The translations under genes and the position numbers were made by a program. A stretch of DNA of 64,000 bases, taken from positions 1-64,000 of the forward strand of contig NZ_JALBGD010000004.1 of NCBI RefSeq assembly GCF_023507705.1. The letters run 5' to 3'. Of this stretch, positions 34,927-44,721 are shown in pieces. The stretch's first letter is position 1. The number at the start of each line of letters is the position of its first letter. Below the pieces are notes generated by a model that made no database searches, was not told where the DNA came from, and worked only from the letters and a program-made list of their open reading frames with translations. This stretch comes from Stappia sp. WLB 29. Its GTDB lineage: Bacteria > Pseudomonadota > Alphaproteobacteria > Rhizobiales > Stappiaceae.

Positions 34927-37011
34927 TCACGCTTTCGAGCGGACGAGCAGGCATCCGTCGGCCTGGAAGATCGCTTCCTGTCCGTCCGTGATGATCGTGG
35001 TGGTCTCGTTTTCGGTGATGACGGCAGGGCCGGCGACGCAGTCGCCCGGCGCCAGCTCGGAGCGCGCCACGACCGTGGCGGCGACGAAGCCGGCGGTGCG
35101 CGCCTCGAACATCTGCCGCGTTTCGGCCGCCTCCAGCCGGCGCTTCGCCTCGACGCGCGGCACGCGCGGCGCCGGATAGGCCTCGGAGCTTGCCCGCAGC
35201 GACCAGCTGACGATCTCGATGTCGAGCTTGTCGATCAGCCGGCCGAACAGCTGCTCGTAGACCTCCTCGAAGCCCTTGCGGAACACCTCGACCTCGCCGG
35301 CGGCGTAGTCGCGCACGTCCACCTCGACCGGCACTTCCCAGCCCTGGCCGGCATAGCGCATGTAGGCGGTGCATTCGAGGCTCGGCACCGCGTCCGGCGC
35401 GCCGGACCGCACGAAGGCGGTCGCCTCCTCGGCCAGCTCCTTCAGCACGGCGTTGACCTTGCCGGCGTCGAAGGCGCTGAGCCGCAGGAAGGCGCTGCGC
35501 ACGGATTCGAAGCCGAAGGGCGCACGCAGGAAGCCGATGGCCGAGCCGACGCCCGCTCCCGGCGGCACCAGCAGTTCGCTGATACCGAGCTTCTCGCACA
35601 GCCGGCCGGCATGCAGGGGCGCCGCGCCGCCGAAGGCGATCATCGTGTAGTCGGCCAGCTCCATGCCGTTTTCCACCGCATGCATGCGCGCCGCGTTGCT
35701 CATGTTCTCGTCGACCACCTCGCACAGGCCGAAGGCGGCCGTGGTGCCGTCGATGTCGAGCGGGCGGGCGAGATCGCGCTCGATGGCGCCCGTTGCAGCG
35801 TCCGTGTCCAGCGTCATCGAGCCGCCGGCAAAGCCCTCAGCTGCCAGCTTGCCGAGCAGCAGGTCGGCATCGGTCACCGTCGGCCTGTCGCCGCCGCGGC
35901 CGTAGCAGGCGGGGCCGGGTTCGGAACCGGCGCTGTGCGGGCCGACGCGGATTTGGCGCATGGCATCGACGGCGGCGATGGAGCCGCCGCCGGCGCCGAT
36001 CTCGACCATCTCGATCACCGGGATCGAGATCGGCATGCCGCTGCCCTTCTTGAAGCGGTAGGTGCGTGCCACCTCGAAGGTCTTGGCGGTCTTCGGCACC
36101 TGGTTGTCGATCAGGCAGATCTTGGCGGTGGTGCCGCCCATGTCGTAGGAGAGCACGCGCTCCAGCCCGTGCTGGCGGGCGATATGGGCGGCGAAGATCG
36201 CGCCGCCCGCCGGGCCCGATTCCAGCAGCCGGACGGGGAACTCGATGGCGCTCTCGACGCTGATGATGCCGCCGCCCGAATGGATCATGAAGACCGGGCA
36301 GGTGGTTCCGGCGGCCTTGAGGCTGTCGGTCAGCCGGCGCAGGTAGGAGGCCATCAGCGGCTTCACATAGGCATTGGCGCAGACCGTGTTGAAGCGCTGG
36401 AACTCCCGCATCTGCGGCGAGACCTCGCTCGAGATCGAGACGAAGAGGTCCGGCCGGCGGGCCAGCAGCGCATCGCGGACGCGCCGCTCGTGCGCGCCGT
36501 TGACATAGGAGTGGATGAGGCCGACGGCGATGCTCTCGAAGCCGCCCGCCAGCACCCGCTCGACCAGGGCATCGAGCTCGGCCTCGTCGATCTCCTTCAG
36601 CACGTTGCCATGGGCGTCGATGCGCTCATCGAGGACGAAGCGCTCGTTGCGCGGCACCAGGGGCGCCGGCAGCACGATGTCGAGGTCGTACTGCTCGAAG
36701 CGGTTCTCGGTCCGCATCTCGATGACGTCCCGGAAGCCCTTGGTGGTGATGAAGGCGGTGCGGGCGCCGCGCCGCTCGATCAGGGCATTGGTGGCCAGCG
36801 TGGTGCCGTGGATGAGCGTGTCGATCTGGTCGAGCGCGACGCCGGCGCGTTCCGCGACCAGCCGCACGCCGTCGACGATGCCCTGCTCGGGTGCCGTGTA
36901 GTTGGTCAGCACCTTGGCGGAGTGCATGGCATCGCCAACTTCCATGGCAACATCGGTAAAGGTTCCGCCGATGTCGGCCCCCACCCGGATCTGCTTGCCG
37001 TCCTTCGTCAT
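34927..37011 (-). CDS. hyuA: Hydantoinase A / oxoprolinase family protein
   Basis: A 694-residue HyuA subunit with an acetate/sugar kinase-like ATPase fold: RVGADIGGTFTDVA at the N-terminus, HGTTLATNALIERRGARTAF, VLSYDMGGTTAKICLI and GAGGGSIAAVDAMRQIRVGPHSAGSEPGPACYG. It supplies the ATP-driven step of cyclic amide hydrolysis. ATG 37011 (MTKDGKQI) is preferred over ATG 37068, because the latter lies at a regulatory motif and has no ribosome binding site; GGGAGA stands about 11 nt before the chosen one. The natural substrate is unknown. Confidence 0.93.
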   Translation of the reverse strand: MTKDGKQIRVGADIGGTFTDVAMEVGDAMHSAKVLTNYTAPEQGIVDGVRLVAERAGVALDQIDTLIHGTTLATNALIERRGARTAFITTKGFRDVIEMRTENRFEQYDLDIVLPAPLVPRNERFVLDERIDAHGNVLKEIDEAELDALVERVLAGGFESIAVGLIHSYVNGAHERRVRDALLARRPDLFVSISSEVSPQMREFQRFNTVCANAYVKPLMASYLRRLTDSLKAAGTTCPVFMIHSGGGIISVESAIEFPVRLLESGPAGGAIFAAHIARQHGLERVLSYDMGGTTAKICLIDNQVPKTAKTFEVARTYRFKKGSGMPISIPVIEMVEIGAGGGSIAAVDAMRQIRVGPHSAGSEPGPACYGRGGDRPTVTDADLLLGKLAAEGFAGGSMTLDTDAATGAIERDLARPLDIDGTTAAFGLCEVVDENMSNAARMHAVENGMELADYTMIAFGGAAPLHAGRLCEKLGISELLVPPGAGVGSAIGFLRAPFGFESVRSAFLRLSAFDAGKVNAVLKELAEEATAFVRSGAPDAVPSLECTAYMRYAGQGWEVPVEVDVRDYAAGEVEVFRKGFEEVYEQLFGRLIDKLDIEIVSWSLRASSEAYPAPRVPRVEAKRRLEAAETRQMFEARTAGFVAATVVARSELAPGDCVAGPAVITENETTTIITDGQEAIFQADGCLLVRSKA

Positions 37012-37073
37012 GTTCGCCGCGTCTCCCGCTTGCCTGAGGCTGTGCCGGCCCCTCCCGGAGCCGGCCATGTCAC

Positions 37074-37089
37074 TTGTATGACAACATAC
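37074..37089. promoter_or_regulatory. TTGTATGACAACATAC motif upstream of hyuA (putative GntR operator)
   Basis: The reverse complement contains TATGTTGTCATA, identical over 12 nt to the dctP site, and forms a GTATG-TTGT-CATAC dyad. A second related TGTATGAT lies at 37115-37122. It is 63-78 bp before the hyuA ATG, so it could control hyuA onwards separately from the aldehyde dehydrogenase. Confidence 0.6.
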
Positions 37090-37126
37090 TACATGGAAAT
37101 GTCAAGACGTGTGATGTATGATTACG

Positions 37127-38653
37127 TCAGTTTTGCGCGTCCGTCCGCGCGTCCTCCGGCAGCAGGCCGGCCGGCAGGTTCTGGTAGCAGACCGGCCGCA
37201 GGAACCGCCGGATCGCCATCGAGCCGACGCTGGTCGCCCCGAAATTGGTGGAGGCCGGATAGGGCCCGCCATGCACCATCGCGTCGCAGACCTCGACGCC
37301 GGTCGGATAGCCGTTGACCAGCAGCCGGCCGGCCTTGCGCTCCAGCACCGGCACCAGGGCGCGCGCTTGCGGCATGTCCCCCGGCTCAATCTGCAGCGTG
37401 CAGGTCAGCTGGCCGGCGAGCCCTTGCGCAACCTGCGCCATTTCCTCGGCCGAGGCGACCGTCACCACCAGCCCGAGCGGGCCGAACACTTCCTCGGCAA
37501 GATGCGGCTCCGCGAGGAAGCGGCTTCCTTGCGTGCGCAGCAGCACGGGCGAGGCCTCGCGCGGGCCGCAGGACGGCCCGAGATGCACCGGCTTGCCGCC
37601 GGCTGCTTCCAGATCGCCCGCCCCCTTGCGGAACGAGGCGGCGATCTCGGCCGTCAGCATCGGCTGCGGCGCCACCTGCGACAGGGCCCGCGCCGCCTCG
37701 GCGATGAAGGCCTCGGCCGCCTCGCCCGCGCGCAGCACCAGCACGCCGGGATTGGTGCAGAACTGGCCGGCGCCCATCGCCAGCGAAGCGGTCCATTCGC
37801 GGGCGATGCTTGCCCCGCGGGTCCGCAGCGCCTCGTCCAGCACGAAGACCGGGTTGACCGAGCCGAGCTCGCCGAAGAACGGGATCGGTTCGGCGCGCCG
37901 GGCGCAAAGGTCGAACAGCGCCCGCCCGCCGGCGAGACTCCCGGTGAAGCCGACCGCGCGGATCAGCGGATGGGTGACGAGCGCTTCGCCGGCCGCCCGG
38001 TCGGCGCTCTGCACCAGCGAGAAGGTGCCGGCCGGCATGTCGCAGGCGATGCGCGCCGCCTCGATGGCCTCGGCGACGATCTCGCCGGTCGCCGGATGGG
38101 CCGGATGACCCTTCACCACCACCGGGCAGCCGGCGGCAAGGGCGGCCGCCGTGTCGCCGCCGGCGGTGGAAAAGGCGAGGGGGAAGTTCGAGGCCCCGAA
38201 CACCGCGACGGGCCCGAGCGGGCGCATGCACAGCCGCAGTTCCGGGCGCGGCGGCGTGCGGTCGGGCAAGGCCTCGTCGACGCGCAGGTCGAGATGGCGC
38301 CCGGCGCGGATATGGCCGGCAAACATGCGCAGCTGGCCGGTGGTGCGGCCGCGCTCGCCCTCCACCCGCACCTGCGGCAGGCCGGTCTCGGCCATCACCG
38401 TCGGGGTGAGATCTTCGGCGCGCGCCTCGATGGCATCGGCGATCGCCTCCAGGAAGGCCGCCCGCTGCTCGCGCGAGGTTCGGGCGTAGTCGGCAAAGGC
38501 GGCTTCCGCGGCGCGCACCGCCGCGTCGACTTCCTTAGCCCCGCCATTGGCGAAGCCGTGCGAGGGGCCGCTGACCGGTCGGCTGTCGAAACGCGCGCTG
38601 CTGTCGACGCGCGCACCGGCGATGAGATGGGCGCCGTGGGGACGATAGGCCAT
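37127..38653 (-). CDS. 2,5-dioxovalerate (2-oxoglutarate semialdehyde) dehydrogenase-like ALDH
   Basis: A 508-residue aldehyde dehydrogenase of the NADP-dependent KGSADH type: RPLGPVAVFGASNFPLAFS, GFTGSLAGGRAL, catalytic Glu in FFGELGSVNP and nucleophile Cys in GQFCTNPGV. In bacteria this subgroup oxidises 2-oxoglutarate semialdehyde to 2-oxoglutarate in sugar-acid and hydroxyproline pathways. The divergent neighbour is a KdgD-type dehydratase that makes this very semialdehyde, which supports the assignment. ATG 38653 has AAGGAG at 9 nt; a longer frame runs into the promoter and is rejected. Confidence 0.9.
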   Translation of the reverse strand: MAYRPHGAHLIAGARVDSSARFDSRPVSGPSHGFANGGAKEVDAAVRAAEAAFADYARTSREQRAAFLEAIADAIEARAEDLTPTVMAETGLPQVRVEGERGRTTGQLRMFAGHIRAGRHLDLRVDEALPDRTPPRPELRLCMRPLGPVAVFGASNFPLAFSTAGGDTAAALAAGCPVVVKGHPAHPATGEIVAEAIEAARIACDMPAGTFSLVQSADRAAGEALVTHPLIRAVGFTGSLAGGRALFDLCARRAEPIPFFGELGSVNPVFVLDEALRTRGASIAREWTASLAMGAGQFCTNPGVLVLRAGEAAEAFIAEAARALSQVAPQPMLTAEIAASFRKGAGDLEAAGGKPVHLGPSCGPREASPVLLRTQGSRFLAEPHLAEEVFGPLGLVVTVASAEEMAQVAQGLAGQLTCTLQIEPGDMPQARALVPVLERKAGRLLVNGYPTGVEVCDAMVHGGPYPASTNFGATSVGSMAIRRFLRPVCYQNLPAGLLPEDARTDAQN

Positions 38654-38713
38654 GTCGGGATGCTCCTTGCCGCATGTGAAAATTCGGTCCGCGCAACCCA
38701 TCATAAAATAAGA

Positions 38714-38724
38714 CATCATACAAC
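38714..38724. promoter_or_regulatory. CATCATACAAC motif in the kdgD/aldehyde dehydrogenase divergent promoter
   Basis: It lies midway in the 137-bp divergent spacer and matches the gntR upstream motif (31509-31519) in 10 of 11 positions. One regulator bound here could control both directions. Confidence 0.5.
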
Positions 38725-38751
38725 TGTTGACTTTCATCTGATGCTCGGTAG

Positions 38752-39705
<954 letters not shown>

Positions 39706-39745
39706 CGCACCTCCCCCCTTGGCAGCGACTGGGCAGCCGGACATG

Positions 39746-39781
39746 AAAGGCCCGCGGGAGAGCGTCTCCCACGGGCCTTTT
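39746..39781 (+). terminator. Intrinsic terminator after kdgD
   Basis: A stem of about 16 bp, AAAGGCCCGCGGGAGA paired with TCTCCCACGGGCCTTT around a GCG loop, is followed by a T. It lies 41 bp after the kdgD stop. Confidence 0.9.
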
Positions 39782-39991
39782 GCATGCGCAGCCGAGGCGC
39801 CTTGACTCAGTCCTGCGGTCCGGCGCCTGCGTCCCCTGCCGGCCTGAGCAAGAGGGTGAAGCGTCCGCCGGCCGCGTTAGCCCGGCTCATCTTCCCCTGA
39901 CGAAAACTCAGCAGCCGGCGGCTTCCGTCCGTGCTCAACTGTCCCCGGCGGTCCGCATCGATGCGGGCCGCGGCCAAGGACGATTGCGCAT

Positions 39992-40585
39992 ATGGATCCC
40001 ACCTCGCTGACGGCGCTGGCCATCTATGCCTTCGTGATGTCGATCACGCCCGGCCCCAACAACCTGATGCTGACCACCTCCGGCCTCGTCTTCGGCATGG
40101 CCCGGACCTGGCCGCATATCCTCGGCATTCCCTTCGGCGTTGCGGTGCAGCTCAGCGCGGTCGGCGCGGGTCTCGGCGCCGTCTTCGCGCTGGAGCCGCG
40201 GCTGCAGGTGGTGCTGAAGGTGATCGGTACGCTCTATCTGCTGTGGCTGGCGGCCAAGCTCTGGCGCGCCGGCGAATTGCGCGATGCCTCCATGGCCCGG
40301 CCCATCGGCTTCTTCCAGGCCGCCGCCTTCCAGTTCGTCAATCCCAAGGCCTGGCTGATCGCCGGCACGGTGATCGCCGCCTTCGTCGCGCCGGGCGAGG
40401 GCGATGCCGGTCGGCTGGCGCTGGTCTGCCTCGTCTTCACGGTCGTCGGCGTGCCCTGCATGTCGGTCTGGGCCGCCTTCGGCGCTGGTCTGCGGCAAGT
40501 GCTCAAGGACCGGCGCAAGCTGCTGCTGGTCAACCGGACGATGGCCGCGCTCGCAGCCCTCACCGCCGTGCTGTTCTGGCTGTGA
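39992..40585 (+). CDS. LysE family amino acid exporter
   Basis: A 197-residue inner-membrane protein with about six helices. The N-terminus FVMSITPGPNNLMLTTSGL holds the LysE/RhtB signature, and FVNPKAWLIAGTVIAAF is the second conserved block. Members export amino acids or related compounds. Two cupin genes follow it closely (14 bp, then overlapping), so the three form a probable operon. AAGGA lies 11 nt before ATG. Confidence 0.9.
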   Translation: MDPTSLTALAIYAFVMSITPGPNNLMLTTSGLVFGMARTWPHILGIPFGVAVQLSAVGAGLGAVFALEPRLQVVLKVIGTLYLLWLAAKLWRAGELRDASMARPIGFFQAAAFQFVNPKAWLIAGTVIAAFVAPGEGDAGRLALVCLVFTVVGVPCMSVWAAFGAGLRQVLKDRRKLLLVNRTMAALAALTAVLFWL

Positions 40586-40598
40586 GAGAGTGAATCCG

Positions 40599-41033
40599 AT
40601 GACCCGCGAAACCGCACCCGCCGTTGCTTCCGCCGTCGCCTTCGTCGAGGCGGGCGCCGACACTCTCTATTCTTGGGGCGAGGGCTGTCTCGGCTGGCGC
40701 CTGCTGGAGCAGGACGGCCTGCAGTTGCGCCAGGAGCTGATGCAGCCGGGCACCAGCGAGACGCCGCATCTGCATCGCCGTGCCCGCCAGGTCTTCTACG
40801 TGCTGGAGGGCGAAATGACCCTGCGCATGCCGGAAGGGACGCTGCGCGCCCGCCCGCGCCAGGCGATCCACGTTCCGCCCGGCCGGCCGCACTGGGTGCG
40901 CAACGACGGGACCGGCGATCTGGTCTTCGTCCTCGTCTCCTCGCCCTCCACCGCCGGCGACCGCATCGAGGTCGAGGCGGACGGCTGGGCGCCCGTTTCT
41001 TCCGATGACGAAAACGAGACAGGTGACCGATGA
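40599..41033 (+). CDS. Cupin domain protein
   Basis: A 144-residue single cupin. The metal-binding motif 1 is TPHLHRRARQVFYVLEGEMTL (His-x-His, then Glu) and motif 2 is PPGRPHWVRNDG with a His. It probably binds a divalent metal and may be an isomerase, dioxygenase or sensor; sequence gives no substrate. ATG 40599 lies 14 bp after the LysE stop. The end overlaps the start of the second cupin by 4 bp. Confidence 0.85.
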   Translation: MTRETAPAVASAVAFVEAGADTLYSWGEGCLGWRLLEQDGLQLRQELMQPGTSETPHLHRRARQVFYVLEGEMTLRMPEGTLRARPRQAIHVPPGRPHWVRNDGTGDLVFVLVSSPSTAGDRIEVEADGWAPVSSDDENETGDR

Positions 41034-41527
41034 CCTCCCCGATCGTGCGGCCGGATGCCCTGCCGCTCCAGACCCAGCGCCATGGCGATACCTTCGAGGC
41101 GAGCATGGCTGCCATCGCCGCGCCGCTCGGCGCCCGCCATCTCGGTGCGCGCTATGTGGAGGTGCCGGCCGGCAAGAAGGCCTGGCCGTTCCACTGCCAC
41201 CACGCCAACGACGAGATGTTCGTGATCCTGTCGGGCTCCGGCACACTGCGTTATGGGTGCGACGAGCATGCGGTCATCGCTGGCGACGTGATCGTCTGCC
41301 CGGCCGGGGGCCCGCAGACCGCGCACCAGCTGATCGCCGGACCCGACGGGCCGCTGCGCTATCTCGCGATCAGCAGCATGCGCGAGCCGGACGTGATGCA
41401 ATATCCCGACAGCGGCAAGCTGGCGGTCTTTGCCGGCTCCGCCCCCGGCGGCGACAAGGCCGCCCGGCGGCTGGACCTGGTGCTGCGCGGCGATGCGACC
41501 GCCGGTTACTGGGACGGCGAGGACTGA
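41030..41527 (+). CDS. Cupin domain protein (second of a pair)
   Basis: A 165-residue single cupin. Motif 1 is PFHCHHANDEMFVILSGSGTLRYG and motif 2 is CPAGGPQTAHQLIAG, the pattern of small cupins near mannose-6-phosphate-isomerase-like proteins. AGGTGACCG precedes the ATG, which overlaps the upstream cupin stop (ATGA). Its 3' end overlaps the convergent LysR gene by 22 bp. Two consecutive different cupins behind an exporter suggest one unknown small-molecule pathway. Confidence 0.85.
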   Translation: MTSPIVRPDALPLQTQRHGDTFEASMAAIAAPLGARHLGARYVEVPAGKKAWPFHCHHANDEMFVILSGSGTLRYGCDEHAVIAGDVIVCPAGGPQTAHQLIAGPDGPLRYLAISSMREPDVMQYPDSGKLAVFAGSAPGGDKAARRLDLVLRGDATAGYWDGED

Positions 41528-42405
41528 CCCGCTTCGGCCAGCAGCCAGGTGCGTACGTTGCGGATCCGCCGGTCGCGCTCCAGCGCCGGCGGATAGCACA
41601 GGTAGTAGCCGGCCTCGGCCGGCACCTTGTGGCCGAACAGCGGCTCGAGCCGCCCGGCGGCGATGTCCTGCCCGGCGATCTCGATCCCGGCCAGCGTGAC
41701 GCCCGCCCCGTCGATGGCGGCCTTGAGGCCGAGCCCGGCGGAATCGACGATGGTCACCGCCGCCGGCTGCAGCGGCCCGCCCGGCAGCGAGGCGTTCCAG
41801 CGGGCGAAGTTCTCTCGCCGGTTCTGCGACAGGAAGAGGTTCGTGCGGCCGACAAGGGCGCGCAGCTCGTCCTCGCCGCCGGCCGCAACCAGCGACGGCG
41901 CGCCGAGCAGCCCCACCGTCTCCTCGAACAATCGCTCCGCGATGACGCCCGGCCACTGGCCGTCGCCATGCCGCACGGCGGCATCCGCCGCCCCGGCCGA
42001 AATATCCGCCCGGTCCTGGCCGGTCGAGATCAGCAGCTCGAAGCCGGCCCGGGCGAAGGGATAGCGGCTCAGCCGCGGCGACAGCCAATGTGCGGCGAAG
42101 GTCGGCAGCATCGACAGGCGCAAGGGGCCGAGCTTGCGCTCGCTCCTGACCAGTCCCACCGCGCCGGCGATGCGGCCGAAGCCCGCCGTCAGCTCCGGCG
42201 ACAGCAGGCGTCCGGTTTCCGTCAGCTCCAGCCGCGGCCCGACCCGCCGCATCAGCTCCACGCCCAGCACCGTTTCCAGCACGCGCAACTGGTGGCTCAC
42301 GGCGGACGGCGTCACGCCGATTTCGCCCGCCGCCTCCTTGATCGACAGATGGCGCGCCGCCGCCTCGAAGGCGCGCAGCGCCGTCAGCGGCACGCCGAGC
42401 CGCAT
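41506..42405 (-). CDS. LysR family transcriptional regulator (GcvA-like)
   Basis: A 299-residue LysR protein. The HTH is in LTALRAFEAAARHLSIKEAAGEIGVTPSAVSHQLRVLE, with the GcvA-like opening. The effector domain has LRLSMLPTFAAHWLSPRL and GVTLAGIEIAGQDIAAGRL. ATG 42405 (MRLGVPL) gives the family-typical start with AGGAGA 11 nt away; ATG 42468 would add 21 unconserved residues. It converges on the cupin pair and is divergent from the MocR-type gene, so either may be its target. Confidence 0.88.
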   Translation of the reverse strand: MRLGVPLTALRAFEAAARHLSIKEAAGEIGVTPSAVSHQLRVLETVLGVELMRRVGPRLELTETGRLLSPELTAGFGRIAGAVGLVRSERKLGPLRLSMLPTFAAHWLSPRLSRYPFARAGFELLISTGQDRADISAGAADAAVRHGDGQWPGVIAERLFEETVGLLGAPSLVAAGGEDELRALVGRTNLFLSQNRRENFARWNASLPGGPLQPAAVTIVDSAGLGLKAAIDGAGVTLAGIEIAGQDIAAGRLEPLFGHKVPAEAGYYLCYPPALERDRRIRNVRTWLLAEAGQSSPSQ

Positions 42406-42521
42406 GGCGCGGCCGGTCTCCTGCGGCGGCGAGAGGGCGGATGAGGGAGAAGAAGCATGCTGGAGCATCTGGGGTCCGATCCGGTCAGGCAGGACTTTCA
42501 CGATCCGGAATGCTATTGGCT

Positions 42522-42553
42522 GTGACACTTTGTTAAAACAGCAAAAGCGTCAC
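42522..42553. promoter_or_regulatory. Dyad GTGACACTTT...AAAGCGTCAC upstream of the MocR-type gene
   Basis: Two 10-bp arms (9 of 10 complementary) flank a 12-nt AT-rich centre. The right arm ends 23 bp before the MocR-type ATG and the site is 117 bp from the LysR start, so either regulator could bind it. Confidence 0.45.
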
Positions 42554-42575
42554 GTTACACTTGAGGAGATTCCGC

Positions 42576-43967
42576 ATGCGCCTGCGCTCGCCCTGGCAGC
42601 CCCGCCTCGCGGACGGGGCCGGCCCGCCCGGCGAACGGCTCGCCGCCGCCCTGTCGCAGGACATCCTGTCGGGGGAGCTTGCCGTCGGCGCCCGCCTTCC
42701 CGCGCAGCGCGATCTCGCCTGGCGTCTCGGCATCGGCCTCGGCACCGTGACCAAGGCCTATGCGCTGCTGGAGCGGCGCGGGTTGCTGCGCTCGGTGCGC
42801 GGCTCGGGCAGCTTCGTCGCCGCCACCGAGGCGCGCAAGGGCCCGCTTATCGACCTGTCGCGCAACGCTCCGCCTTCCGGCGTCAGCGAGCGGCTGCTCG
42901 CCCGCACCCTGGCCGCCGTTTCCCGCAAGCTCGATGCGGATGTGTTCAACACCTATCCGCCGGTCGCCGGCCATGCCCGCTACCGCAACGAGATGGCCCG
43001 CTGGTTCCGCCGGCTCGGCATGGAGGCCGATCCCGAATGCCTGCTGCTGACGGGCGGGGCGCAGCATGCGCTGGCCGTCGCGCTTTCGACCCTTTGCGGC
43101 CCCGGCGGCACGCTGCTCGTCGAGGCGCAGACCTATCCCGGTGTGCTGACGCTCGCCCGGCATATGGGCCTGCGCGTCGTCGGCGTCGCCATGGACGGCG
43201 AAGGCATGCTGCCCGATGCACTGGACTGGGCACTACACGATCTTCGAGAGGAGGCGGGCGGCATCGCGGTCTACCTGACCCCGACCATGCAGAACCCGAC
43301 CACCGGCTCGATGGGGCGGGCCCGGCGCGAGGCCATCCTTGCGATCTGCCGCGCGCGCGATGCGATGCTGGTGGAGGACGATGTCTACACGCTGGCGCCG
43401 GAGGCGGAGTTCCCCTCGCTTGCCAGTCTCGCGCCCGAGCGCGTCGTCTACATCAACAGCCTGTCGAAGACCTTGAATCCCTCCTTGCGCGTCGGCGGTC
43501 TGGTGGTGCCGCCGGCCCTTGTCGCCCGCACGGAAAATGCGCTCCATGCCAGCGGGCTGATGATCTCGCCGCTCGGCTGCGTGGTGATGGAACAATGGGT
43601 TCTGGACGGCACGGCCGAGGCCATCGGCACCGCCATCCGCGAGGAGGCCGCGCGCCGCCGGGCGCTGGCCGGCGCGATCCTCGGCCCCGCGATGCGCGAC
43701 GCGCGCCATGTCGGCTATCACGTCTGGCTGCCGCTCGAAGCCGGACGGGCCGCAGTGCTGGAGACCGCCGCCCGGGCGCTGGGCATCCTCGTCACCCCGC
43801 CCGCCTCCACCGCCGCCGCGCCCGGCACGCCGGAGGACGATGCCTCCTGCGGTGTGCGGCTGTGCCTCGGCGCGCCTGCCATGGACGAGCTGGAGACGGC
43901 GCTGCGCGCCATTTCCGGCCTCGTCGAAAATCTCGAGGGAGGCGCGCCGCCGCCTGTCCTAGCCTGA
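42576..43967 (+). CDS. MocR/PdxR-type regulator (GntR HTH plus aminotransferase domain)
   Basis: A 463-residue fusion. Residues about 15-80 form a GntR winged helix (GARLPAQRDLAWRLGIGLGTVTKAYALLERRGLL, RGSGSFVA). The rest is a fold-type I aminotransferase domain with VYLTPTMQNPTTG and the PLP lysine in YINSLSKTLNPSLRVG. MocR proteins use PLP or its adducts as effector and regulate amino-acid or vitamin B6 genes. ATG 42576 follows GAGGAG; an in-frame TTG at 42561 lies within that ribosome binding site. The 3' end overlaps the convergent hydrolase gene by 9 bp. Confidence 0.9.
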   Translation: MRLRSPWQPRLADGAGPPGERLAAALSQDILSGELAVGARLPAQRDLAWRLGIGLGTVTKAYALLERRGLLRSVRGSGSFVAATEARKGPLIDLSRNAPPSGVSERLLARTLAAVSRKLDADVFNTYPPVAGHARYRNEMARWFRRLGMEADPECLLLTGGAQHALAVALSTLCGPGGTLLVEAQTYPGVLTLARHMGLRVVGVAMDGEGMLPDALDWALHDLREEAGGIAVYLTPTMQNPTTGSMGRARREAILAICRARDAMLVEDDVYTLAPEAEFPSLASLAPERVVYINSLSKTLNPSLRVGGLVVPPALVARTENALHASGLMISPLGCVVMEQWVLDGTAEAIGTAIREEAARRRALAGAILGPAMRDARHVGYHVWLPLEAGRAAVLETAARALGILVTPPASTAAAPGTPEDDASCGVRLCLGAPAMDELETALRAISGLVENLEGGAPPPVLA

Positions 43968-44504
43968 GTCCCGCGCCCCGGCGGCGAAGGCGTCGAACAG
44001 CATCCGCCCCTCGCGCCAGGCCCCGAGACCGCTCGCCCCGTTGATGTGGCCCCTGGCGCCGATCTCGACGAGCCCGGCCCCCCAGTCCCGCGCCCGCCGG
44101 CGGGCATGCTCCGGCGTGCCGTAGGGATCGTCGCTGCTGGCGATGATCAGCGCGGGAAACGGCAGCGCCCGCGCCGGCACGTCGCGAAAGCTCGCCGCCT
44201 CGATCGGAAAGGCCGACCCGTCCGGGTCCGGCACCGCGACCAGGAACGCCCCGCGCACGCGGCCGGCGATCTTCTCGGCCGCATGGGCGACCAGCAGGCA
44301 GGCGAGGCTGTGCGCGATCAGCAGCGGCGGGCGGGAAAAGCCGGCCAGCGCCCGCTCCAGCGCGCCCGTCCACTCGGCAAGCTCCGGCCGGTCCCAGTCG
44401 GCCGGGGCAAAGCGCGTCAGCCCGGCATCCTCCGCTTCCCACAGGCTCTGCCAATGCGCCTCGTCCGATCCGCCGATGCCGGGAAGAACCAGTCCGTCCG
44501 TCAT
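43959..44504 (-). CDS. RBBP9/YdeN family serine hydrolase
   Basis: A 181-residue compact alpha/beta hydrolase: VLPGIGGSDEAHWQSLWE is the typical opening, LIAHSLACLL gives Ser66, SSDDPYGTPEHA the acid (Asp125/126) and GARGHINGASGLG His153. The family hydrolyses small esters or amides with mostly unknown physiological substrates. GGAG lies 6 nt before ATG. Confidence 0.88.
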   Translation of the reverse strand: MTDGLVLPGIGGSDEAHWQSLWEAEDAGLTRFAPADWDRPELAEWTGALERALAGFSRPPLLIAHSLACLLVAHAAEKIAGRVRGAFLVAVPDPDGSAFPIEAASFRDVPARALPFPALIIASSDDPYGTPEHARRRARDWGAGLVEIGARGHINGASGLGAWREGRMLFDAFAAGARDSG

Positions 44505-44721
44505 TGCGCGCTCCGTCTCTTCATTGCCGCGACCGCGAGACTACAGGCCCCGGGCCACCGAAGGAAACTGAAGCGATTTCAGGCCAGGAGGAGCATTTCT
44601 CACGGACTTCCGGCTGCGGTGTTTTGGCGCGAAGTGTCCCTCATCCGTCCGCTCCGCGCATTTCGTCCTTTCAGAGCGGCGCTATCCTGCGGATACTGTC
44701 CCTCGTCAGGAGATACCGGAA

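Noticed and set aside
34918-37317. Plus-strand 799-residue frame opposite hyuA
   Set aside because: No domain, and hyuA matches its family over its full length.
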